DNA from: an uncultured Bacteroidales bacterium
GTDB taxonomy: Bacteria; Bacteroidota; Bacteroidia; Bacteroidales; UBA932
Direction of reading: 5' to 3'
DNA length: 38,302 bases
Assembly: GCA_900318955.1 (NCBI GenBank)
Contig: ONMJ01000019.1
Coordinates: 1 to 38,302, forward strand
The stretch's first letter is position 1, and each line of letters opens with the position of its first letter. The notes beneath the pieces were generated by a model, which had not been told where the DNA came from, did not search any database, and worked only from the letters and a program-made list of their open reading frames with translations. A program made the translations under genes and the position numbers. Shown piece after piece: positions 24,174-31,214 of the stretch.

Positions 24174-25631
24174 ATGATTGACGAAAAATACATAGCAGCA
24201 GTGGACCTGGGGTCGTCCAAGATTGCTCTCTGCGTTGCCAAGGTGAGCGGAGACGACGTCCAGATTGTCTACTACAAGGAGCATCCGTCGGACGGCATCC
24301 GAGGGAGTATCGTAACCAATCCGATGAAGGCGTCCGCTCCCCTGAAAAAAGCCATAGCAGAGGCCGAGAACGAACTGATGATCAAGATTTTGCAGGTTGT
24401 TGTCGGGCTTCCCCGGGACGGTGTCATCCAGCAGATTGCAGACGGTAAGATCGAGCGTTCCAACCCGGATGACTACATCACCCGCGAAGAAGTTGAGAAC
24501 CTGAAATCGATTGCCGTAGAGGCATATCCCCTTGATGATGCTTCGAATCAGGTGATGTACGGAGCTGTCGCCCAGTCATTCTCGATTGACGACCAGATCC
24601 ACCTTGTCGAAGACGATACAATCGGAGGGCTCAGCTCTACCCTAGAGGGAAATTTCAAAGTATTTATCGGAAGCCGAAAGGCGACAAATGCGATAGACAA
24701 AATCTTCAATAACCTCGGGATTGCTATTGCAAAGAAGTATTTTCTTCCTGCAGTAACCGCTAAGGCAGTCCTTAGCGAGGATGACCGTCAGAACGGTGTA
24801 GCCCTCATCGATTTCGGCGGTGGAGTGACCTCTGTCGCTATTTATCACGGAGGAATCATGAGGCATTACGCCGCGATTCCATTCGGCGGAAAAACTGTTA
24901 CCAACGATATCAGGATTGAATCTTCAATCTCCGACTCTCTCGCCGAGAACCTGAAGCTCGCCTATGGAGCATGTATGCCGAATAAGCTCGCCTCCATGAG
25001 CGAGAAAATCATCCAGATCCAGTATGACGACCAGCCATACAAGGAGATTCCGGTCAAATACCTTTCTGAGGTTATTGACGCCCGCGAAAGGGAGATAATA
25101 AACGCTATTCTCTACTCAATCCAGGAAAGCGGCATGCAAAAGCTTCTCCGAAGCGGAATCGTCATCACCGGAGGCGGCGCGTCCATGGTCAACCTTAAAA
25201 ACCTCCTCAAGGACATGAGCGGCTACAATGTCCGCATCGGATCCGCAAGAAGGCTCATCACCGCACCGGGATGCATGGGAGCCAACAGCCCCGCAGCAAC
25301 TTCTGTTATCGGGATGATTCTCAGCGCAAAAGAAGATAATCTCCCCGAATGTATTTCAGTTCCAGTCCGGATCGAAGAGACTCCGGAGCCTGTAATTGAG
25401 AATGTCATAGAGGAAGTGATTGAAGAGTCGGCGCCTGTCACCCAAATGACAGATGACGAATTCATCCACGGCTCGACCGGCACTCTCGATGGATTCCCGG
25501 AAAATGAGAAAAAACCGAAGAAAATCAAGAAGAAGGCCACAATCGAGAAAAACGGGTTCAAACTCTTCTGGAGCAAGATTACCCAGACGGTGGGCAATGT
25601 ATATGATTCAGTGACTGACGACAATCTTTAA
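24174..25631 (+). CDS. ftsA: cell-division actin homologue FtsA
   Basis: A 485-aa actin-fold ATPase that tethers FtsZ filaments to the membrane. Phosphate loops: AAVDLGSSKIALCVAK near the N-terminus and LIDFGGGVTSVAIY in the middle; IVITGGGASMVNL is the adenosine segment. The C-terminus has a long acidic linker followed by a Lys-rich stretch and an amphipathic FKLFWSKITQTVGNVYD, the likely membrane-targeting helix. The start at 24174 (MIDEKYIAAVDLG) is preferred over an ATG at 24150, which would overlap ftsQ. ftsZ follows after 6 nt. Confidence 0.95.
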   Translation: MIDEKYIAAVDLGSSKIALCVAKVSGDDVQIVYYKEHPSDGIRGSIVTNPMKASAPLKKAIAEAENELMIKILQVVVGLPRDGVIQQIADGKIERSNPDDYITREEVENLKSIAVEAYPLDDASNQVMYGAVAQSFSIDDQIHLVEDDTIGGLSSTLEGNFKVFIGSRKATNAIDKIFNNLGIAIAKKYFLPAVTAKAVLSEDDRQNGVALIDFGGGVTSVAIYHGGIMRHYAAIPFGGKTVTNDIRIESSISDSLAENLKLAYGACMPNKLASMSEKIIQIQYDDQPYKEIPVKYLSEVIDAREREIINAILYSIQESGMQKLLRSGIVITGGGASMVNLKNLLKDMSGYNVRIGSARRLITAPGCMGANSPAATSVIGMILSAKEDNLPECISVPVRIEETPEPVIENVIEEVIEESAPVTQMTDDEFIHGSTGTLDGFPENEKKPKKIKKKATIEKNGFKLFWSKITQTVGNVYDSVTDDNL

Positions 25632-25637
25632 AGGAAT

Positions 25638-26879
25638 ATGGCAATAGAAAACGATATGATTCTCCCGAACGACTGGGTACCGGAGAACTCGATAATCAAG
25701 GTGATTGGCGTCGGCGGCGGCGGATGCAACGCTGTGACGTATATGTACAATCAGAAAATCCAGGGTTGCAGCTTCATCGTCTGCAACACGGATTCACAGG
25801 CGCTGCAAAAGAGCAATGTCCCCGTGAAAATCCAGCTGGGAGAAGGCCTCGGAGCAGGTACCGATCCGACAGGCGGACGCAATGCAGCACTTGAGTCTCA
25901 AGATCTTATCGCCAAAACCGCCTTGGACAACGGCACCAAGATGCTCTTTATCACAGCGGGCATGGGCGGCGGTACAGGCACAGGTGCTTCGCCGGTCATC
26001 GCAAAAATGGCACGCGAGCGTGGGATACTTACTGTCGCCGTAGTGACCCTTCCTTTCAGCAACGAAGGCAATGAGTCCCTTTCCAAAGCGATTGACGGAG
26101 TGAGAGAGCTCGAGAAAAACGTAGACAGCCTCCTTCTTATAAACAATGAGAAACTCTACGAGTTCTTCGGAGACGAACTGGTCCAGGACGCCTTCCCGAA
26201 GGCTGATGAAGTACTGGCAACCGCTGTCAGGGGCATAATCGAAATTATCTCAAAGCCCGGATACATCAATATCGACTTCAAGGATGTCACCAACATGATG
26301 AAGAACAGCGGCATGGCTCTGATGGGATGTGGTTCCGGAACCGGCAAAAACAGGATCGAGGACGCAGTGAAGGGTGCTTTCGAGTCCCCGCTTCTCAACG
26401 ATTTCGACCTCAAGACGGCAAAGAATGTCCTGATCAACATCACTGTCGGCCGGAACGAGCAAGGCATCAAAATGGGCGACATGAATAAGATCAACGAGCT
26501 TATAAGCCAGTACACCGGCAATGCCAACAAGTTCAAGAGAGGAATTATCTATGACGATGACCCGTCTGTCGGTGACAAGGTGAAAATCACCGCAATCGCT
26601 ACAGGGTTTGAAATGGGTAAACTCGGAGACATCACCGATGTCAATCTCGGCAACCTGATTATTGTCCAGCCCGATTTCAAATATGTGCCCGCTCCCATTG
26701 AGAGAGGTGTTGAAATCTCCCTTACTGAGACTCCAAGCACAATTAAAATCGGCTACAACACTGGTGACAACACCTGTAAATTCAATTATGACCCGTCGAA
26801 TAAGCCTGTACTCTATGTAAAACACGGAGAGAACAAGGCGGACCTTGAAAATATACCTGCAATCAGAAGAATACAGTAA
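25638..26879 (+). CDS. ftsZ: cell-division tubulin homologue FtsZ
   Basis: A 413-aa GTPase that polymerises into the Z ring. GTP-binding segments: GVGGGGCNAV at the N-terminus, the tubulin signature GGGTGTGA at residues 110-117, and the T7 loop region around DFKDVTNMMKNSGMALMG. The C-terminal linker is short, and the last residues (IPAIRRIQ) look like the conserved peptide that binds FtsA. Last division gene of the cluster; gltX begins 5 nt later. Confidence 0.97.
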   Translation: MAIENDMILPNDWVPENSIIKVIGVGGGGCNAVTYMYNQKIQGCSFIVCNTDSQALQKSNVPVKIQLGEGLGAGTDPTGGRNAALESQDLIAKTALDNGTKMLFITAGMGGGTGTGASPVIAKMARERGILTVAVVTLPFSNEGNESLSKAIDGVRELEKNVDSLLLINNEKLYEFFGDELVQDAFPKADEVLATAVRGIIEIISKPGYINIDFKDVTNMMKNSGMALMGCGSGTGKNRIEDAVKGAFESPLLNDFDLKTAKNVLINITVGRNEQGIKMGDMNKINELISQYTGNANKFKRGIIYDDDPSVGDKVKITAIATGFEMGKLGDITDVNLGNLIIVQPDFKYVPAPIERGVEISLTETPSTIKIGYNTGDNTCKFNYDPSNKPVLYVKHGENKADLENIPAIRRIQ

Positions 26880-26884
26880 ACGAT

Positions 26885-28660
26885 ATGGAAAGAAAGACCA
26901 GGGTGCGCTTTGCGCCATCACCTACCGGACCGCTCCACATGGGAGGAGTCAGGACAGCACTATACAATTACCTCTACGCAAAGCAGAGGGGTGGGGACTT
27001 CATTATCCGAATCGAGGATACAGACTCCCACCGTTTCGTTCCAGGGGCCGAGCAGTACATAATTGAAGCTCTCCGCTGGTGCGGCATCATTCCCGACGAA
27101 GGAGTCGATGAGAATGGAAAAGTGGTCGAAGTTCCATCTGAGAGGCACCCCCATGCTCCCTATCGTCAAAGCCAGAGAAGGCCAATATACAGGAAATATG
27201 CGGAGGAGCTCGTCGACTCGGGATGGGCATACTACGCATTTGACTCTTCCGAGGATCTGGAAAAGCGCCGCTCAGAGGCAGAAGCCTCTGGAGAGACCTT
27301 TATCTATAACCAGAAAACCCGCAAAGAGCTTAAGAACTCTTTGACACTCAGTCCGTCAGAGGTAAAGACCCTCCTCGAAGAGACATCCGACTGGACAATC
27401 AGGTTCAAGATGCCTGAGAACACTGTAGTCAAGATGGATGACCTTATCAGGGGCCATATCGAGGTCAACACAGACACCCTCGACGACAAGGTGCTCTGGA
27501 AGAGGGCTGACGAACTGCCGACATACCACCTTGCAAACATAGTTGACGACCATCTGATGGAAATCAGCGAGGTGATCCGAGGCGAAGAATGGCTTCCTTC
27601 CCTGCCCCTCCATTACATGCTGTACAAGGCCTTCGGATGGGAGGAAAGTATGCCGCGCTTTGCCCACCTTTCGCTTCTTCTGAAGCCGGACGGCAAGGGA
27701 AAGCTCTCAAAGAGAGACGGCGACAGGCTCGGTTTCCCTGTATTCCCTCTCAGATGGGTCAATGCTGAAGGAGAAGTCTCCCGCGGCTACCGCGAGGACG
27801 GATATTTCCCCGAGGCTTTCGTAAATATGCTCGCCTTCCTCGGCTGGAATCCTGGCGATGACCGCGAAATATTCTCGCTCGAGGAGCTTGTAGAGGCATT
27901 CTCACTCGAAAGAGTCATCAAATCCGGCGCCCGCTTCAACGCTGAAAAGGCAAAGTGGTACAACAAGGAATACCTAAGGATGAAACCCACCTCGGAGCTC
28001 GTTGAACTCTTCATTCCGGTACTTGAAAGCCACGGAATCAAGGTTGTTAAATGCCCTGCATGCGATTTCAAGAATCATATCTTCACTATTGACTATGTCA
28101 CCCGAGTTGTCGATCTCATCAAGGAGAGGGCCACTTTCGTTGCAGATTTCTGGACAATCGCTTCATATCTATTCATCTCTCCGTCGGAGTTCGAGGCCTA
28201 TGGAGTCAAGGCCGGAGCGGCTGTTGCAGAGAAACCCGCTGACCCGCGAAGGGCGGCCGATCCAAGGGCAAAAGTCTATGACGACGCTGCTACCGCACCT
28301 TTCCTTGCAAAGGACGTGGACAAATTCTGGAAGGTGGATAACTACGAGAATGCTTTCGAAGTATGCCAGTTCATCTCGGGCGCTGAGTTCGGATTCGATG
28401 ATATCGAGGTTTATCGCGGACCTCTTGGGAAAGCCGCGCTTGAAGAGGCACTGGAGGGCTATATCAAGATGAGGGAGTATCCTATGGGGAAGGTAATGAA
28501 TTGCCTTCGTCTCGCGCTTGCAGGCGCTTCGAGCGGTCTCGGTATCGCTGATATCATCAGTCTTATCGGCCGAAAGGAATTCGCTGCCAGAATGGGGTTT
28601 GCCGCAGAGCGCCTCGGCCGCTGCATCCCCACTCCTCCCCCGGCACAAAGTCTGGAATAA
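26885..28660 (+). CDS. gltX: glutamyl-tRNA synthetase
   Basis: A 591-aa class I aminoacyl-tRNA synthetase that charges tRNA-Glu. The HIGH-type motif is P16-L-H-M-G-G21 (in FAPSPTGPLHMGGVRTALYN) and the KMSKS-type motif is K273-L-S-K-R277. It is longer than the roughly 505-aa Bacteroides enzymes I know; part of the excess is an Ala/Pro/Asp/Arg-rich stretch near residues 440-480 (EKPADPRRAADPRAKVYDD) in the anticodon-binding half. It follows ftsZ by 5 nt, so it is probably read from the dcw cluster, and converges on truB with only 7 nt between the stops. Confidence 0.95.
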   Translation: MERKTRVRFAPSPTGPLHMGGVRTALYNYLYAKQRGGDFIIRIEDTDSHRFVPGAEQYIIEALRWCGIIPDEGVDENGKVVEVPSERHPHAPYRQSQRRPIYRKYAEELVDSGWAYYAFDSSEDLEKRRSEAEASGETFIYNQKTRKELKNSLTLSPSEVKTLLEETSDWTIRFKMPENTVVKMDDLIRGHIEVNTDTLDDKVLWKRADELPTYHLANIVDDHLMEISEVIRGEEWLPSLPLHYMLYKAFGWEESMPRFAHLSLLLKPDGKGKLSKRDGDRLGFPVFPLRWVNAEGEVSRGYREDGYFPEAFVNMLAFLGWNPGDDREIFSLEELVEAFSLERVIKSGARFNAEKAKWYNKEYLRMKPTSELVELFIPVLESHGIKVVKCPACDFKNHIFTIDYVTRVVDLIKERATFVADFWTIASYLFISPSEFEAYGVKAGAAVAEKPADPRRAADPRAKVYDDAATAPFLAKDVDKFWKVDNYENAFEVCQFISGAEFGFDDIEVYRGPLGKAALEEALEGYIKMREYPMGKVMNCLRLALAGASSGLGIADIISLIGRKEFAARMGFAAERLGRCIPTPPPAQSLE

Positions 28661-28667
28661 TAAAAAG

Positions 28668-29567
28668 TCAATCCGCCAATAGCCGCAACGCAGAATCAAG
28701 AGATAGGGAGTTCTCAATGCTGAATTCGCCTGTTCGGGTACGGCAGAGGCTATTGAGGAAAGCCCCGGAGCCGAGCGCCTCACCTATGTCACGGGCGAAA
28801 GCACGGATGTAAGTACCTTTGCTGCAGGCAATTCTGACAGTCGCTACTGGAAGCCCTAAGGCGGAAGTGTCGATGACATTGATCCGGCTACTGGCTGATG
28901 AGGACGTATCTTCAACCGTCTTCGGTGAGACGACATCGGTAGGTAATGTCGAGGGCACGAACGATTCTAGAGAAATGGTATGAATCGTTATCATTGACTT
29001 CTGGAGGATGGAAAGGGCGGCGGCATCAAAGTCACCGGAGGAAGTTCCGGCAGATTGCTTATACATGCGCCTTGCCATTTCATACGCCCTCACCCCGTCA
29101 ACAGACTTTGCGGAAAAAAGAGGGGCAATCTGCTCATTTGTACCCAGAAATGACGGAAGAACCTCTGCTACAGCCTCTTCCGAAATGTGTTCGTAAGGGA
29201 ATCTACGGTCTATATCTTTCTCCCTGTCGTAGGAAGGAGTAGTCGCGCCGAACATGATTCCCGCAAGATACTCTTTATCATGGTCCTGGAATGACTGAGC
29301 CTGCTTTGTCGCATTTCCAATGCAGACAAGAAGAACTCCGGTCGCAAGGGGATCAAGGGTCCCGGCGTGGCCAACTTTGAGATTCTTTTTATGGAAATGC
29401 CTGATAGCAGCAAACTTAACCTTTCGGATAACATCGGCGGAAGTCCACCTGTAGGGCTTGTCAATAGGAAGGACTATCCCGAGAGGATAATCCTCAATAT
29501 TGCAGGAGAGAGGCTCTCCCCCGCTGACCGGTACGAAAGCACCACCGAAAGGCATCGATTGTGTCAT
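28668..29567 (-). CDS. truB: tRNA pseudouridine-55 synthase
   Basis: A 299-aa pseudouridine synthase that converts U55 in the T-loop of tRNAs. The catalytic Asp is in GHAGTLDPLATGVLLVC; FSAKSVDGVRAYEMAR and CSKGTYIRAFARDIGEALGSGAFLNSLCRT (seen as CSKGTYIRAFARDIG and RTRTGEF) are TruB hallmarks. A Ser/Thr/Pro-rich insertion (SLESFVPSTLPTDVV and following) precedes the last part. It starts 4 nt after the rpiB stop on the same strand, hence is probably in one operon with rpiB and the kinase-like gene. Confidence 0.95.
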   Translation of the reverse strand: MTQSMPFGGAFVPVSGGEPLSCNIEDYPLGIVLPIDKPYRWTSADVIRKVKFAAIRHFHKKNLKVGHAGTLDPLATGVLLVCIGNATKQAQSFQDHDKEYLAGIMFGATTPSYDREKDIDRRFPYEHISEEAVAEVLPSFLGTNEQIAPLFSAKSVDGVRAYEMARRMYKQSAGTSSGDFDAAALSILQKSMITIHTISLESFVPSTLPTDVVSPKTVEDTSSSASSRINVIDTSALGLPVATVRIACSKGTYIRAFARDIGEALGSGAFLNSLCRTRTGEFSIENSLSLDSALRLLAD

Positions 29568-29571
29568 GAAA

Positions 29572-30006
29572 CTATTTGCACGGAATCTTGGCTATCCGCC
29601 TCTCGTGACGGCCGCCTCCTTCAAAGGAAGTTGAAAGCCAAGTATTTACTATCCGAGCCGCCATCTGATAGGAGATAAAACGGGCCGGAAGGACAAGGAC
29701 ATTGGCGTTGTTATGAGCCTTCACAAGACGACCGATTTCGCTGTTCCAGGCAAGTCCCGCACGAATCTTCTGGTGCTTGTTGAGAGTTATAGCCATACCA
29801 TTGCCCGTCCCGCAAAGAGCTATCCCTGCATCAACTTCGCCCGCTTCGACAGCCGCAGCCAACTTATGGGCAAAATCCGGATAATCCACACTGACAGTGG
29901 AATCAGTTCCGAAATCAACCATCTCATATCCCTTCTTTTGTAAAAGAGCGACGAGCTTTGTCTTGTACTCGTAGCCGGCATGGTCATTGCAAATACCTAT
30001 CTTCAT
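29572..30006 (-). CDS. rpiB: ribose-5-phosphate isomerase B
   Basis: A 144-aa isomerase of the RpiB/LacA/LacB family that interconverts ribose 5-phosphate and ribulose 5-phosphate in the pentose phosphate pathway. Key parts: MKIGICNDHAGYEYK (phosphate-binding His region), DFGTDSTVSVDYPDFA, and the active-site ALCGTGNGMAITLNK with its Cys. The start at 30006 is preferred; an ATG at 30036 would add ten residues and overlap the upstream gene by 17 nt. Confidence 0.94.
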   Translation of the reverse strand: MKIGICNDHAGYEYKTKLVALLQKKGYEMVDFGTDSTVSVDYPDFAHKLAAAVEAGEVDAGIALCGTGNGMAITLNKHQKIRAGLAWNSEIGRLVKAHNNANVLVLPARFISYQMAARIVNTWLSTSFEGGGRHERRIAKIPCK

Positions 30007-30019
30007 AATATTCTTATTT

Positions 30020-31096
30020 TCAATCGTTTCCTTCAATTGCCGCCTTGCATACTTCTACGGCCTCCCTATCGGGGCGGCAGCCAAGATGCCAGCATGGAAC
30101 CTCCATCGCTACCCTCTCGACAAGAGGAATAATCCTAGACATAACACTTGAATCCCAGCGAATAGTCGAGACCGCGGCAATAATGCTCGCGTATGCCTGA
30201 AGTCCGCTAAGGCGCTCGATATGGTTCTCAGGACGCTGCTCAAGACGGACCATTGCCCTCACAGGAGCCTTGACATTGCGATAGCAAAGAGTCTTTCCGC
30301 TCCATGGAGATCCATAGGCGACGGCCACTCCATCTTCGAAGCGGACGATGGGGTTGTCATCGTTCATTATATCCACTCCCGGCACATTCTCAAGCCAGAG
30401 GCGGCTATGGGTGCTCTTACCGGTACCGCTGACACCGAAAAAGAGATTGGCTTTTCCCTTGTGCCGGGGCATGGAAGCATGAAGCAGCAGGGCACCTTCC
30501 TTCGATCCTGCGAAGGTATAGAGAATCATGAGGCTCGTATTGACCTGCATTCCGGTAATCCTGGCTCCCATCCTCTCCCTAGGGTAATAATCCCCGGTCG
30601 CGGAATCGTCGCTCATTACAAAAACTCCGGCGCTCACCCCTTCGGCAGGGAAAAACTCGTATATGGTCTTCTCGCCGCTACGGTATCCATAATAGATCGG
30701 AGGGACCTCATCGACCGCGACAACCCGCTTCGCTCCTTTTATCTCATTATCAAGCCCTTCCGGGAATGAAGCATGGACAGTCAAATGGGAAATTGGGGCC
30801 CTGGAGAGAGAATCCCCGCTCACCTCAAAGGGAGCATACTGGAGGAAATCCAGAGAATGACGGAAAGCGGACCTCTCTTCTTCCGAGAGAGACTCCCAGA
30901 GCTCGCGGGTCATGGCTTCCTTTCCCATGGCCTTTTCATTATCCCGAAGCTCGGAAACCTTGTCTGCAGGAATGGGGATTACTCCGACATCCTCCCCCGC
31001 CTTAAGGCGGGCAACAAGGACCTTCTGCTCATCAGTGAGTTCCTTGAACGTCCACGGCCTCTCGAGAGAGACCTCGAAGGGAAGACCGCCAATCAT
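30020..31096 (-). CDS. HPr kinase / PEP carboxykinase-like P-loop protein
   Basis: A protein of about 358 aa whose C-terminal half has the P-loop kinase fold shared by HprK and PEPCK: FFGVSGTGKSTHSRLW (P-loop), then VDIMNDDNPIV, which supplies the acidic metal-binding residues, and SPWSGKTLCYRN. The N-terminal half, about 200 residues, has no recognised domain. Such genes are often mislabelled PEP carboxykinase, but this one lacks the size and substrate motifs of that enzyme. Its phosphorylation target is unknown. The ATG at 31117 would give a 365-aa form; the promoter at 31153-31122 places the transcript start near 31115, favouring 31096. Confidence 0.75.
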   Translation of the reverse strand: MIGGLPFEVSLERPWTFKELTDEQKVLVARLKAGEDVGVIPIPADKVSELRDNEKAMGKEAMTRELWESLSEEERSAFRHSLDFLQYAPFEVSGDSLSRAPISHLTVHASFPEGLDNEIKGAKRVVAVDEVPPIYYGYRSGEKTIYEFFPAEGVSAGVFVMSDDSATGDYYPRERMGARITGMQVNTSLMILYTFAGSKEGALLLHASMPRHKGKANLFFGVSGTGKSTHSRLWLENVPGVDIMNDDNPIVRFEDGVAVAYGSPWSGKTLCYRNVKAPVRAMVRLEQRPENHIERLSGLQAYASIIAAVSTIRWDSSVMSRIIPLVERVAMEVPCWHLGCRPDREAVEVCKAAIEGND

Positions 31097-31121
31097 GTAA
31101 ATCCTTGATTCAATCATATTA

Positions 31122-31153
31122 CAAAGATGACGAAAAAGGGCGAGATATACAAA
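31122..31153 (-). promoter_or_regulatory. promoter for the kinase-rpiB-truB operon
   Basis: On the minus strand a -33 TTTG (31153-31150) and CATCTTTG (31129-31122) are 20 nt apart, close to the TTTG-N19-TAnnTTTG consensus with one mismatch in the -7 box. It is the best-spaced two-element promoter found in the window. Confidence 0.55.
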
Positions 31154-31184
31154 GGAGGCTGCCCGTTTTGTTACGGACAGCCTC
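31145..31184 (-). terminator. terminator after the surface lipoprotein gene
   Basis: GAGGCTGCCCGT (31155-31166, + strand) and ACGGACAGCCTC (31173-31184) pair over 12 bp with one G-U and a 6-nt loop. On the minus strand a short CTTTGT follows. It starts 31 nt past the stop at 31215. The -33 element of the next operon lies right behind it. Confidence 0.65.
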
Positions 31185-31214
31185 TCAAATATTATCGAGA
31201 CAATACTTTAAGCT

